This document shows positions 52,053 through 63,196 of a stretch of DNA of 64,000 nucleotides, piece after piece. Each line of letters opens with the position of its first letter. Positions within the stretch are counted from its first letter, which is position 1. The position numbers and the translations under genes are program-made. The stretch is from contig NZ_CP059564.1 of assembly GCF_014054525.1 (NCBI RefSeq), positions 1,870,357 to 1,934,356 on the forward strand, written 5' to 3'. Under the pieces are notes generated by a model. That model did no database searches. It was given only the letters and a program-made list of their open reading frames with translations, and was not told where the DNA came from. This stretch comes from Alysiella filiformis (GTDB lineage: Bacteria; Pseudomonadota; Gammaproteobacteria; Burkholderiales; Neisseriaceae).

Positions 52053-53438
52053 ATGCAAAATCAAACAGAATTCATCGGCAACAACCGTTTGCTCACAGGC
52101 ATGGTGCTGGGTGTTTTGACATTTTGGCTTTTTTATCAATCCATGTTTGTGGTCGTGCCTGCTTTGCAAAAAGATTTGGCTATGCCCGATACATCGCTCA
52201 ATGCCGTGATTGGTTTGGGTTCGCTGTTTTCAGGCTGCTTCATCATTTTGATGGGTGGGTTGGCAGACCGTTTTGGGCGCGTCAAATTCACCTATTTGGG
52301 TTTTGGTTTGAATATTTTGGCGTGCATGGTGTTGTATTTCAGCCGCGATGTGTATTCATTTGGCGCAGGCAGGATTTTGCAAGGCTTGTCGGCAGCTTGC
52401 ATTATGCCAGCCACCATGTCTTTGATTAAAAACTACTATCATGGAGCAGAACGCCAACGTGCATTCAGTTTTTGGTCTATTGGTTCGTTTGGCGGTTCGG
52501 GTTTATCGTCTATTGTGGGTGGTGCGCTGGGAACGTATTGGGGTTGGAAAAGCATTTTTTTGCTCTCGATTGCCATTTCCATTTTGGGCATGATTTTGAT
52601 TAAAGGCACACCCGAAAGCCAATCGCACGAAACAGCCAAAAAATACGATTACATTGGGCTTTTTTCATGCGTATTGGGTTTATTGGCATTGAATTTGTTG
52701 ATTACCAAAGGTTTTCGTTGGGGCTTGGGCGAGCCGATGACTTGGGTCATGTTGCTGGGTTTTGTGGTTATGGCAACGGTGTTTTTCATCACCGAAAAAC
52801 GCTTACAACATGGCGCGTTTTTGGATTTTGCCCTGTTTCAAAATCGCGGATTCAATGGCGCGTGTTTGTCCAATTTTTTGTTGAACATCATGGTTGGCAC
52901 TTTGTTGGTCAATAACATTTATTTGCAAAAAGCACATGGTTTAACGGCTTTTCAGGCAGGCTTGCGTACTTTGGGTTATGTGGCTTTGGTGATGGTCATG
53001 ATTCGGGTGAGCGAAAAATTGCTGCAAAAATGGGGCTACAAAAAACCGATGTGGTTGGGAACCAGCATGACATCTGTGGGCGTGTTGCTGTTGTCGCTGA
53101 CGATGTTGCCACCTGATGTTTATTTGGTGCTTGTGCCATTTGCGTTTGCGGTGTTTGGTTTTGGCTTGGGTTGTTATTCCACACCCGCCGCCGATTGCGC
53201 GATGGTAAACGTGCCTTTGGATAAAGCAGGTGTGGGCGCAGGTGTGTTCAAAATGGCAAGTGCTTTGGGGGCTTCATTTGGCATTGCCACCGCAACAACC
53301 ATTTTCACTTTGGTATCAACAGGTTCGGGCTTACACACGGGCGCACAAGTGGCATTTTTGACGATGTGTGGATTTGGCGTGTTGTCCACCTTGGCGGTGT
53401 GGTTTGTTGTGCCAAAAGTCATGCCAGAAAAAGCATAA
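52053..53438 (+). CDS. MFS drug exporter, DHA2 family
   Basis: A 461-residue membrane protein predicted to have 14 helices, typical of DHA2 exporters (QacA/SmvA/EmrB group). It has helix 1 MVLGVLTFWLFYQSMFVVVPALQKDLAMPDTSLNAVIGL, motif A GGLADRFGRVKFTYLG, motif C-like SFGGSGLSSIVGGALGTYWGWKSIFLLSIAIS, and a hydrophilic centre. Substrates (cationic antiseptics, dyes or metabolites) cannot be assigned. A GAAAGGA site sits 7 nt before the ATG. No TetR/MarR regulator is adjacent. Convergent with pyrG. Confidence 0.85.
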   Translation: MQNQTEFIGNNRLLTGMVLGVLTFWLFYQSMFVVVPALQKDLAMPDTSLNAVIGLGSLFSGCFIILMGGLADRFGRVKFTYLGFGLNILACMVLYFSRDVYSFGAGRILQGLSAACIMPATMSLIKNYYHGAERQRAFSFWSIGSFGGSGLSSIVGGALGTYWGWKSIFLLSIAISILGMILIKGTPESQSHETAKKYDYIGLFSCVLGLLALNLLITKGFRWGLGEPMTWVMLLGFVVMATVFFITEKRLQHGAFLDFALFQNRGFNGACLSNFLLNIMVGTLLVNNIYLQKAHGLTAFQAGLRTLGYVALVMVMIRVSEKLLQKWGYKKPMWLGTSMTSVGVLLLSLTMLPPDVYLVLVPFAFAVFGFGLGCYSTPAADCAMVNVPLDKAGVGAGVFKMASALGASFGIATATTIFTLVSTGSGLHTGAQVAFLTMCGFGVLSTLAVWFVVPKVMPEKA

Positions 53439-53446
53439 ATGGCAAA

Positions 53447-53482
53447 AGGCTGCCTGAAAATCCGTTCAGGCAGCCTGTTTCA
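53447..53482. terminator. inverted DUS pair between convergent MFS gene and pyrG
   Basis: AGGCTGCCTGAA / TTCAGGCAGCCT with a 6-nt loop. T-rich on the forward side (GTTTCATT) and TTTT on the reverse. Confidence 0.7.
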
Positions 53483-53494
53483 TTGCAAAATCAA

Positions 53495-55219
<1,725 letters not shown>

Positions 55220-55250
55220 TTATTTTTTACATCTCAAAACAGAAAACATC

Positions 55251-55856
55251 ATGACAGGCAATGTATTCATTATTTCCGCCGCATCAGGCACAGGCAAAAC
55301 CACGCTGGTTTCTCGTTTGGTGCAACACCATTCCGATATTCGCGTTTCCATTTCCCACACCACGCGCCAGCCGCGTGTGGGCGAAGTAAACGGCAAACAT
55401 TACCATTTTGTGAATCAAGAAACCTTTGTGCGTTTGGTGGGCGAGGGTGCGTTTTTGGAACACGCGCAAGTGTTTGGCAATTATTATGGCACCAGCATTC
55501 AAGCCGTGCGCGATATGTGCGCCCAAGGCTTTGATGTGATTTTGGAAATTGATGTGCAAGGCGCGGCGCAAGTGCGTCAAAGCCTGCCTGAATCGGTGAG
55601 CATTTTCATCTTGCCGCCCACTTTGGACGAACTGGAACAGCGTTTGCGCGAACGCCAAACCGACAGCGATGATGTGATTCAAATTCGCCTTAACGAAGCG
55701 CGTCAAGAAATTGAACAAGCCTATTTGTTTGATTATGTTGTGATAAATCAAGATTTGAACGCCGCCGAAGCCGATTTGTGGCACATATTCAAAGCCAATC
55801 GGCTCAATCAAAATCGCCAAAAAACGAATATTGAAAAAGTTTTACAAAATCTTTAA
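55251..55856 (+). CDS. gmk: guanylate kinase
   Basis: A 201-residue P-loop kinase (GMP + ATP to GDP). It has FIISAASGTGKTTLVSRL (residues 5-22), the GMP-binding SHTTRQPRVGEVNGKHYHFV and ILEIDVQGAAQVR. The P-loop reads ASGTGKTT rather than GSGAGKST, within family variation. It is first of the gmk-rpoZ-spoT cluster, as in many proteobacteria. Confidence 0.95.
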   Translation: MTGNVFIISAASGTGKTTLVSRLVQHHSDIRVSISHTTRQPRVGEVNGKHYHFVNQETFVRLVGEGAFLEHAQVFGNYYGTSIQAVRDMCAQGFDVILEIDVQGAAQVRQSLPESVSIFILPPTLDELEQRLRERQTDSDDVIQIRLNEARQEIEQAYLFDYVVINQDLNAAEADLWHIFKANRLNQNRQKTNIEKVLQNL

Positions 55857-55898
55857 AATAAACATTGTTTTACCAACCCCTTTTTGAGGAATGACAAC

Positions 55899-56105
55899 AT
55901 GGCTCGCATTACCGTAGAAGAGTGCATCAGCAAAATCCCCAATCACTTTGATTTGACTTTGGTTGCCGCTCGCCGCGCCCGCCAACTGGAAAACGGCACG
56001 CAACCTTTAATTGACGACATTCGCCACAACAAAGCCACCGTTACCGCCCTGCGCGAAGTGGCGGCTGGACACGTTGGCATGGAAATTTTATCGCGAAACA
56101 AATAA
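55899..56105 (+). CDS. rpoZ: RNA polymerase omega subunit
   Basis: A 68-residue subunit ([30 protein letters not shown]...) that stabilises beta-prime and, with it, binds ppGpp at one site. The ATG at 55899 is preceded by GAGGA at 8-nt spacing; an in-frame ATG at 55884 lies upstream of that site and is not conserved. The neighbouring ppGpp enzyme gene spoT makes functional sense. Confidence 0.95.
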   Translation: MARITVEECISKIPNHFDLTLVAARRARQLENGTQPLIDDIRHNKATVTALREVAAGHVGMEILSRNK

Positions 56106-56122
56106 TTTGATTCTCAACCGCG

Positions 56123-56163
56123 TTCAGGCTGCCTGAAAACGGCTTTTTCAGGCAGCCTGAAAC
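56123..56163 (+). terminator. inverted DUS pair between rpoZ and spoT
   Basis: TTCAGGCTGCCTGAAAA and TTTTCAGGCAGCCTGAA form a 17-bp perfect stem with a short loop. No T tract follows, so partial readthrough into spoT is likely. Confidence 0.5.
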
Positions 56164-56187
56164 GTCTCCCCACACAAGGAGCGCATC

Positions 56188-58359
56188 ATGCAAGCACCCA
56201 CCCCCACCGCCCAATACGACAGCGAATACACGCTGCCTGTACGCAAATTGCTGTTTCAGGCTGCCTGCAAATATTTGCCAGAAACCGATTTGGCTTTGCT
56301 GGAACGTGCTTGCGCCTACGCATTTACCGCCCACGACAGCATCAAGCAAACACGCGGTAGCGGCGAACCCTACATCACCCACCCCATTGCCGTTGCCACC
56401 CAGCTTGCCAACTGGCGCGTGGACGTGGAAACCCTGTGCGCCGCCTTAATGCACGATGTGATTGAAGACGTACCTAACTACACCAAAGCCAGCATGACCA
56501 CCGAATTTGGCGAAACCATCGCCAACATCGTGGACGGCGTATCCAAGCTGGACAAACTGGATTTTACCGATGCAGGCGACCACAAAGCCGCCAGTTTTCG
56601 CAAGCTGATTATGGCGGCAGTCAAAGATGTGCGCGTGATTTTGGTCAAAATTTCCGACCGCCTGCACAACATGAAAACACTAGACGGTGTCAAACCCCAC
56701 AAACGCAAACGCACCGCCTTGGAAACATTGGAGCTTTACGCCCCCATTGCCAACCGTTTGGGTTTAAACAGCGTGTCGCGCGAATTGCAAGATTTGTCGT
56801 TTCAACACACGCACCCTTTGCGTTATGCCACTTTGCAAAAAGCCATGACCCAATTTCGCAAAAAACACGTTGATGTGATTAGCACCGTGATGCGAACTTT
56901 TCAAACCCATTTGGTTGAAGCCAATATTGAAGCGCAAATTTTGGGACGCGAACGCAATTTGTACAACATTCACGCCAAAATGCAATCGCGCAAATTCCAT
57001 TTTGATGAAATCAAAGACATTTACAATTTTACCGTGATTGTGAACAGCACCATTGCGTGTTACACCGCCATGGGGATTTTGCACAGCATTTATCAACCCA
57101 GCTTGGGCAAAATCCGCGATTACATTGCCAATCCCAAAGCCAATGGCTACCAAAGCCTGCACACCGAATTGATTGGTCCACACGGTTTGCCAATTAAAGT
57201 GCAAATTCGTTCGCGCGATATGCACGCGGTGTCGCGTTTTGGCATTATGGCGCATTTAACGCGCAGCGATGACAACCAAAGCCGCATTCGCACCAATGAA
57301 TGGTTGCACAGTTTGTTGGATTTGGAACACCACATCGCCAACGACAAAGAATTTTTTGAATATGTGAAAAACGATTTGTTTTTCAATGAAGTTTATGTGC
57401 GTACGCCCAAGGGCAAGGTCATCACTTTGCCGCGTGGGGCTACGGTTATTGATTTTGCCTATGCCATTCACACCGATGTGGGCAATCGCTGCATGGCGGC
57501 GCGTGTGAATAATGTGCCTGTGCCATTGAGCACCGTTTTGAGAAACAATGATTTGATTGAGGTCATCACATCGTCCAATGCCAAACCGAATTTGGCTTGG
57601 CTGAATATGGTGGTCAGCAGCCGTGCGCGTAATGGCATTCGCAGCTATGTGAAAAATGTGGGGCAAGCCGAAGCGCAACAACTGGGACAAAAATTGTTGC
57701 AAAAAGCATTAACGGGTTTGTTGCCTGAAAATGTGTTGTCGTCCAATGATTTGCTTGAAAAATACACCGCGCAATTGCGTGAAAACGGCAAGCAAATTGA
57801 AGATGTGTATTTTGAAGTGGGTTCGGGACAAACGCAGCCTGTGGCGGTGGCGATGAACATTGCGGCTTTGGCGGGCAAACATTTTGGCAGCGAAATCAAA
57901 TTGAGCACCATCAATGTGAACAGCGACAATGTGGGCTTGGTCAGCTTTGGCAAATGTTGTAATCCGATTCCGAATGACAACATTCGCGCTTTATTCACGC
58001 GCAACAATGGTTTAATCATTCATCGTGAAAATTGCCAAAATCTGCTCAAATCCGATGCGGAACAGCAGTTGGACGCGGATTGGGACGCTTTTATGCAGCC
58101 TGAAAAATGGTACGATGTCAAAATCCACATTGCCTCGCAAGACACGCATGGTTTGCTGGCGGCGATGAGCAGTGCCATTTCCCACGCGGGTGGCAATATT
58201 GCGGCGGTGGAAACGCTGTCCAAATCGCAAAGCACCACGGGAACGGAGGGTTTCATTGAATTTGCCTTTTTGCTGAATGTGCGTGATACGGCGCAACTGA
58301 ATGCGATTGTGCATGAACTGCAAAAAATCCCCCAAATTCGCGATGTGAAACGCATTTAA
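56188..58359 (+). CDS. spoT: bifunctional (p)ppGpp synthetase/hydrolase SpoT
   Basis: A 723-residue long RSH protein. The hydrolase domain has an intact HD set (His65 in YITHPIAVA, His89-Asp90 in LMHDVIEDV, SDRLHNMKT). Then follow a synthetase domain (IKDIYNFTVIV...GKIRDYIANPKANGYQSLHTELIGPHG), a TGS domain (VRTPKGKVITLPRGATVIDFAYAIHTDVGNRC), a helical/zinc-finger region (VSFGKCCNPIPNDNIRAL) and a C-terminal ACT domain. It makes and degrades the stringent-response alarmone. The intact HD motif distinguishes it from RelA. Confidence 0.95.
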   Translation: MQAPTPTAQYDSEYTLPVRKLLFQAACKYLPETDLALLERACAYAFTAHDSIKQTRGSGEPYITHPIAVATQLANWRVDVETLCAALMHDVIEDVPNYTKASMTTEFGETIANIVDGVSKLDKLDFTDAGDHKAASFRKLIMAAVKDVRVILVKISDRLHNMKTLDGVKPHKRKRTALETLELYAPIANRLGLNSVSRELQDLSFQHTHPLRYATLQKAMTQFRKKHVDVISTVMRTFQTHLVEANIEAQILGRERNLYNIHAKMQSRKFHFDEIKDIYNFTVIVNSTIACYTAMGILHSIYQPSLGKIRDYIANPKANGYQSLHTELIGPHGLPIKVQIRSRDMHAVSRFGIMAHLTRSDDNQSRIRTNEWLHSLLDLEHHIANDKEFFEYVKNDLFFNEVYVRTPKGKVITLPRGATVIDFAYAIHTDVGNRCMAARVNNVPVPLSTVLRNNDLIEVITSSNAKPNLAWLNMVVSSRARNGIRSYVKNVGQAEAQQLGQKLLQKALTGLLPENVLSSNDLLEKYTAQLRENGKQIEDVYFEVGSGQTQPVAVAMNIAALAGKHFGSEIKLSTINVNSDNVGLVSFGKCCNPIPNDNIRALFTRNNGLIIHRENCQNLLKSDAEQQLDADWDAFMQPEKWYDVKIHIASQDTHGLLAAMSSAISHAGGNIAAVETLSKSQSTTGTEGFIEFAFLLNVRDTAQLNAIVHELQKIPQIRDVKRI

Positions 58360-58377
58360 AATCAACATTTTTTATTG

Positions 58378-58416
58378 TTTCAGGCAGCCTTCATTTGCTG
58401 AAAAGGCTGCCTGAAA
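58378..58416. terminator. inverted DUS pair between spoT and rsgA
   Basis: TTTCAGGCAGCCTT / AAGGCTGCCTGAAA around an 11-nt loop. A hairpin only; no T tract downstream. Confidence 0.45.
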
Positions 58417-58435
58417 ACATCTGAATTTCAATCTC

Positions 58436-59302
58436 ATGACACAAAATACCGCTCAAATCATTGCCAGTTATGGTCGCCGCTACATTGTCCGTACGCCTGA
58501 AAAACGCACTTTTGAAGCCAGCACGCGCAGCAAACGCACCGATTATGCCTGTGGCGATTGGGTGCAAATCCAAATCATCAATGCCGAACAAGCCGTGATT
58601 GAACAACATTTGCCACGCCAAAGCCTGCTTTATCGCCAAGATGCGTGGAAATCCAAGTTGATTGCCGCGAATGTGTCGCAGTTGTGGGTGGTAACGGCTG
58701 CCGTTCCCAGCCCCAGCGAAACTTTGTTGCAACGCGCACTCATCGCGGCAGAAGCGGCGGAAATTGATGCACGAATCGTGTTGAACAAATCCGACCTGCC
58801 TGAAAGCGCAATGTGGCGCGAAAAATTGCGTTTTTACGAAAAATGGGGTTATCAAGTGGTTGAATTGTCGGCATTAAATGATGTAAGCTGCCTGAAACCG
58901 CTTTTGCAAGGCAACACCAATATCTTTTTGGGACAAAGCGGCATGGGCAAATCCACGCTGACCAATGCGCTGTTGGGCGAACACATTGCGCGAACGAATG
59001 AAATTTCTGCTGCTTTGGATTCGGGTAAACACACCACCACCCACGCACAATTATATGATTTGAATGAAGAAACGAAATTGATAGACAGTCCTGGTTTGCA
59101 AGAATTTGGTTTGCACCATTTGAAACTGGGCGATTTGCCGCAGTATTTTCCTGATTTGCGGCATTTGATTGGGCAATGCCGTTTTCATAATTGCACGCAC
59201 CGCGCCGAGCCAAATTGTGCTTTCAAACTTGCCGCCGAAAGGGGCGAAATTCGCAGTGAACGCCTTGAATTATTGCAGAAAATCAGCGATGAGTTGGGTT
59301 GA
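58436..59302 (+). CDS. rsgA: ribosome small subunit-dependent GTPase RsgA
   Basis: A 288-residue circularly permuted GTPase that checks late 30S maturation. An OB-fold domain comes first (residues ~8-60), then G4 NKSD (117-120), G1 GQSGMGKST (166-174) and G3 DSPG (217-220), and a zinc knuckle with Cys248, His251/Cys253 and Cys261 (CRFHNCTHRAEPNC). The permuted order G4-G1-G3 is diagnostic. Convergent with the transglutaminase-like gene. Confidence 0.95.
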   Translation: MTQNTAQIIASYGRRYIVRTPEKRTFEASTRSKRTDYACGDWVQIQIINAEQAVIEQHLPRQSLLYRQDAWKSKLIAANVSQLWVVTAAVPSPSETLLQRALIAAEAAEIDARIVLNKSDLPESAMWREKLRFYEKWGYQVVELSALNDVSCLKPLLQGNTNIFLGQSGMGKSTLTNALLGEHIARTNEISAALDSGKHTTTHAQLYDLNEETKLIDSPGLQEFGLHHLKLGDLPQYFPDLRHLIGQCRFHNCTHRAEPNCAFKLAAERGEIRSERLELLQKISDELG

Positions 59303-59312
59303 GAAAACATTG

Positions 59313-59346
59313 CAGGCAGCCTGAAATGGATTTTTCAGGCTGCCTG
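59313..59346. terminator. inverted DUS pair between convergent rsgA and the tgpA-like gene
   Basis: CAGGCAGCCTGAAA / TTTCAGGCTGCCTG with a 6-nt loop in the 52-bp convergent gap. Confidence 0.6.
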
Positions 59347-59354
59347 AAACCGCC

Positions 59355-61337
59355 CTATTTTGTTTTTGTTGGCACAAATCGGTATTTTTTGCCGATTTTT
59401 TTCGCTTGACGATACCATTTTCGTGCCACTTGCAAACTGGGGGCGGTGGCGGTGGCGTAATTCAAACGCACATAATCTTGCAAAATGTGGCGAATTTCAT
59501 CGTTTAGGCGATTTTGTTGCGCCAAAATGTTTTGCATTTCCCATGCACCCACGCTGGCAATTTGTGCAAAATCTTTACCCAAAATCAACATCTTAAACTG
59601 TAAAAAGCCCTGTTGCATGGGATTGAACTCGCGTTGGCGGTGCTTTTTCAGCCACACAGCCAAAGGCAATAATGCAGGCAGCAATCCCAACAGCAAAACC
59701 GATAACACGCTTTTTGCGTTCACGTTGTCAAAACCCAACATGGCAAACAAATTGCGCTGCTGTGCGCCATCAAAATTGACCACCCAACGTTGCCAGTAAA
59801 TTTGGCTGTTGTCGGCAAAGCGACTTAACCAACTGGTATTGCTCAATAATTGGCTCAATTCGTCTGATGAGAGTGCGTTTTCCAAACCTGAATCAATGCG
59901 GCTGGCTGAAACGGCTGCGGTGGGGTCAATGCGTTTCCACACTTGTTTTTCAGGCAGCCAAACTTCTGTCCAAGCGTGTGCGTCTTTGCTGCGGATTTGC
60001 CAAAATTCGCCATTCCATTCGCCGCCCTGATAGCCCGTTACCACACGCGCCGCCACGCCCGATGAGCGCATGAGCGTTACAAACGCATCGGCATAATGTT
60101 CGCAAAAACCTTGTTTGCTGCCAAACAGAAATTCATCGGTGCTGCTGCCTGAATGCAAAACGGGCGGTTGTAGGGTGTAGCTGAATCCTTGTTGTTGAAA
60201 ATATTGATAAGTTTTGGCGATAAAGGCTTCCACATCGCCACCGCTTTGCTCAAACAACTGTTTGGACAGGGCGCGTGTTCGCAAATTGGTGCTGCTGGAT
60301 AAGCGCGTGTACAACTCAAATTCTTGGCGCGACAATTTGTGTGGCAATTCATCGCTCACGCTGGCGGTTAAATGTATGCCGCGCACCCCTTGGCGGCTGT
60401 ACACGCGCAACACATTGCCTGTTTCGCGCATGATGCCGCGTTTGGGTTGCTGCTCGGTGGGGTAGTCCAAGGCGGGAATTTTGCCTTTATTGTCTTCCAA
60501 AACAATTTGATACGATACGCTGGGCGCATTGGCATCGGCTACGGCAGAATCGGTGTAGCCTTTGTAAATTTGCCATGTGCCTGTGTCATCGCGCTCTGCC
60601 ATTATCATGACGCGCCAATACAAATCTTTTTGCTGCGGCATAAATGATTGAAATGTGGCGGTAAAAGCAGGTTCATTGCTTTGCACCAAATCGCCTATGC
60701 TCCCTGGTTTCATGGTTTCAGACAGCCCTGTGGTGGATTGGGCAATCGGATTTTGTGGCACGCCCCACAAAGGCGCGTCTTTGCGCGGCATGGCAACAAA
60801 CAACACCAGCATGGGCAATAAAGTCAGCGCAAATGCTGTGCCGCTTTGTCGCACCGCATTGACCATGGGCAATTCGTTCAGCACCGCCAAGGCAACCGCA
60901 ATCATCATCAAACAAAGCAGCACCCACGCGCCCACCCACAAACTTTGGTCAAACAACACCGCTCCTGCCAGCAAAAACACTTGTACCAAAGCCGAAACTT
61001 GCCAATCGCGCCGCGAATGCCCTTCAAACGATTTCAGGCTGCCCAGCAGCAACAGCAAAGACATACCACCTTGCAAACCCACAAAAGTGCCAACCTGCCC
61101 CAACACCAGCGCCACCACAATCGCCAACATCAAAACCAACACCCATTTGGGCGGACGGCGCACCCCAAACCACAACATCAACACCCGCCCCAAAGTAAAC
61201 AGCAAAAAAACCGCCGATACCGCAATCGGCAGTTGCAACAAAATGGGCACCGACACCGCCAACAATGCCAGTTGATTCAACAACACGGCTTTGAAATCGG
61301 GTTCATCGTGCAAATAAGTGGCTTGGGCAATAATCAT
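59355..61337 (-). CDS. TgpA-like transglutaminase membrane protein (DUF3488)
   Basis: A 660-residue inner-membrane protein with about six N-terminal helices (residues 15-185), a large periplasmic domain, and a single C-terminal helix (about 545-565) with a cytosolic tail. The periplasmic part holds a transglutaminase-like core with Cys in KQGFCEHYADAF, His in SKDAHAWTEVWL and Asp in RIDPTAA. Pseudomonas TgpA shares this layout and is essential there, but its reaction is not established. It is last in a likely parB-rluE-tgpA transcription unit. Confidence 0.87.
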   Translation of the reverse strand: MIIAQATYLHDEPDFKAVLLNQLALLAVSVPILLQLPIAVSAVFLLFTLGRVLMLWFGVRRPPKWVLVLMLAIVVALVLGQVGTFVGLQGGMSLLLLLGSLKSFEGHSRRDWQVSALVQVFLLAGAVLFDQSLWVGAWVLLCLMMIAVALAVLNELPMVNAVRQSGTAFALTLLPMLVLFVAMPRKDAPLWGVPQNPIAQSTTGLSETMKPGSIGDLVQSNEPAFTATFQSFMPQQKDLYWRVMIMAERDDTGTWQIYKGYTDSAVADANAPSVSYQIVLEDNKGKIPALDYPTEQQPKRGIMRETGNVLRVYSRQGVRGIHLTASVSDELPHKLSRQEFELYTRLSSSTNLRTRALSKQLFEQSGGDVEAFIAKTYQYFQQQGFSYTLQPPVLHSGSSTDEFLFGSKQGFCEHYADAFVTLMRSSGVAARVVTGYQGGEWNGEFWQIRSKDAHAWTEVWLPEKQVWKRIDPTAAVSASRIDSGLENALSSDELSQLLSNTSWLSRFADNSQIYWQRWVVNFDGAQQRNLFAMLGFDNVNAKSVLSVLLLGLLPALLPLAVWLKKHRQREFNPMQQGFLQFKMLILGKDFAQIASVGAWEMQNILAQQNRLNDEIRHILQDYVRLNYATATAPSLQVARKWYRQAKKIGKKYRFVPTKTK

Positions 61338-61403
61338 GTTTTGGGGATTTTAAGCAAAAAATAAGGGGAAAAAACGTACTTTCAGGCAGCCTGAACCCAA
61401 CTT

Positions 61404-61958
61404 TTACGGCAAAACGGCACAAGTTTGCCATTCGCCCAATTTCAGTTGCAAATCAAACAAATTCACGCGACCAATGCCCACCCGAATCAAACGCAAACAG
61501 GGATAGCCTGCCTTTGCCGTCATGCGGCGCACTTGGCGATTTTTGCCTTCGCGGATTTGAATTTGCAGCCAAAAATCGGGAACGGTTTTGCGTTCACGAA
61601 TGGGCGGATTGCGTTGCCAAATTTGCGCAATTTCATCATCTTGCAACAGGCGAATTTGGGCAGGCTGGGCAACAAAATCGCCCAAATCAAGCGGTTGTTG
61701 CAATAAAGCCAATTTGCTTTCATCGGGTGTGCCTTCCAGTTGCGCCCAATAGGTTTTCACGACTTTGTGGCGTGGGCTGGCGATGTGGGCTTGCTGTTTG
61801 CCGTCATCGGTCAGCAGCAGCAAGCCTTCGCTGTCGGTGTCCAAACGCCCTGCTGGGTACACTTGGGCGATGTTGATGAAATCTTTCAGACTGGGGTGTT
61901 TTTCGTGTGGCGAAAATTGACAAATCACGCCATAGGGTTTGTTGAATGCGATTAACAT
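61404..61958 (-). CDS. rluE: 23S rRNA pseudouridine(2457) synthase RluE
   Basis: A 184-residue RsuA-family pseudouridine synthase lacking the N-terminal S4 domain. It has FNKPYGVICQFS, catalytic AGRLDTDSEGLLLLTDDG with the essential Asp in RLDxDSEG, and EGKNRQVRRMTAKAGYPCLRLIR. A short form ending at GEWQ is RluE-like. The start region has no clear ribosome-binding site. DUS separate it from both neighbours on the same strand. Confidence 0.88.
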   Translation of the reverse strand: MLIAFNKPYGVICQFSPHEKHPSLKDFINIAQVYPAGRLDTDSEGLLLLTDDGKQQAHIASPRHKVVKTYWAQLEGTPDESKLALLQQPLDLGDFVAQPAQIRLLQDDEIAQIWQRNPPIRERKTVPDFWLQIQIREGKNRQVRRMTAKAGYPCLRLIRVGIGRVNLFDLQLKLGEWQTCAVLP

Positions 61959-62002
61959 ATTTATTTTTTCAATAAAATGGCTGATTCAGGCTGCCTGAAT
62001 CA

Positions 62003-62878
62003 TCAATTATCCCATTTCACGCCCAATTTGAGCATCAAATCTTCAAAAGCGTCCGCATTGTCAAAATGCAAAATGATTTTGCCCTTTTTGCGGTCGCGCG
62101 TTTTGATTTCGGCAGACACGCCCAGTTGCTCAATCAGCGATTCGGTTAAACGCATTAAATCGGGGTCAAGCCGTTTTTGTGGCATGGCTTCGCTGCCTGA
62201 ATGTTGCTGTATGGCTTGGCTGCGTTTTTCCGTTTCGCGCACCGACCAGCCGTTTTTCACCGCTTTTTGCGCCAATTCCAGTTGCTCGTTCACAGGCAAA
62301 TTGATTAAGGCGCGCGCATGCCCCATTTCCAAATGGCGTTGAAACAGCAAATCTTGCACAGGTTCAGGCAGCTTCAACAAACGCAAACTGTTGGAAATCG
62401 CACTGCGGCTGCGCCCAATCGCTTCGGCAACCGTTTCGTGGGTCAATTCAAATTCATCAATCAGGCGACGCAAACCTTGCGCTTCTTCAATCGGATTCAG
62501 ATTTTCGCGCTGAATGTTTTCAATCAGACCCATCGCCATGGTGGCACGGTCGTCCACATTTTTAATCACCACAGGCACTTCGGTTAAACCCGCCAACTGC
62601 GCCGCGCGCCAACGGCGTTCGCCCGCAATCAATTCATATTGTTTGCCGCCCTGCTCGCGCACCACCACAGGCTGAATGATGCCCTGCGCCTTGATGGATT
62701 CCGCCAACTCTTGCAAAGCCGCATCGTCAATTTGCACCCGCGCCTGATATTTACCAGGGCGAATGTCGCTCACAGGCAGCGTGGTCAAACGGTCGCCCGA
62801 ATCTTCATCGTAACTGGCGGCAGGGTGAGAAATGAGCGCGTCCAAACCGCGCCCCAAACCGCCTTTTTTAATCGCCAT
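62003..62878 (-). CDS. parB: chromosome partitioning protein ParB
   Basis: A 291-residue DNA-binding CTPase of chromosome segregation. It starts MAIKKGGLGRGLDALI (the ParA-activating N-terminus), then the CTP-binding region (LQELAESIKAQGIIQPVVVR, YELIAGERRWRAAQLAGL), an HTH (LTHETVAEAIGRSRSAISNSLRLLKLPEPV), and a C-terminal dimer domain (RKKGKIILHFDNADAFEDLM). AGGA lies 8 nt before the ATG at 62878; the frame is open further upstream through a DUS but not ParB-like. parA, normally just upstream, is absent here, and no 16-bp parS palindrome was noticed in the window. Confidence 0.94.
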   Translation of the reverse strand: MAIKKGGLGRGLDALISHPAASYDEDSGDRLTTLPVSDIRPGKYQARVQIDDAALQELAESIKAQGIIQPVVVREQGGKQYELIAGERRWRAAQLAGLTEVPVVIKNVDDRATMAMGLIENIQRENLNPIEEAQGLRRLIDEFELTHETVAEAIGRSRSAISNSLRLLKLPEPVQDLLFQRHLEMGHARALINLPVNEQLELAQKAVKNGWSVRETEKRSQAIQQHSGSEAMPQKRLDPDLMRLTESLIEQLGVSAEIKTRDRKKGKIILHFDNADAFEDLMLKLGVKWDN

Positions 62879-63196
62879 AATCTTTATCCTGAAAATCATT
62901 ATTGTGGCGCGTATTTTATACCAAACGCCGCATTCAGGCAGCCTGAAAAACACCGTCTCACACAAAAAATCGCCTTATCGTTTGGTGTAATTCATTGTAT
63001 TTTTTATTGTAAAGCCCGTTTCAGGCAGCCTGAAAAGCATTTTGTTGTTTAATTTCATGGTATTTCTTGCAAATTGGGGCTGTTCAAACAGTGCTAAATC
63101 ATGTAAATTATCGGGATTGTGTCGGCAACATTGACACAATTCTTTTTTCGGATTTTGAGTTTATTTGTTCATTCTTGCATAAGAAGAGGAATTGGT

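Noticed and set aside
62879-63196. parS site near parB
   Set aside because: No TGTTTCACGTGAAACA-type palindrome was found by eye in this gap or elsewhere in the window.
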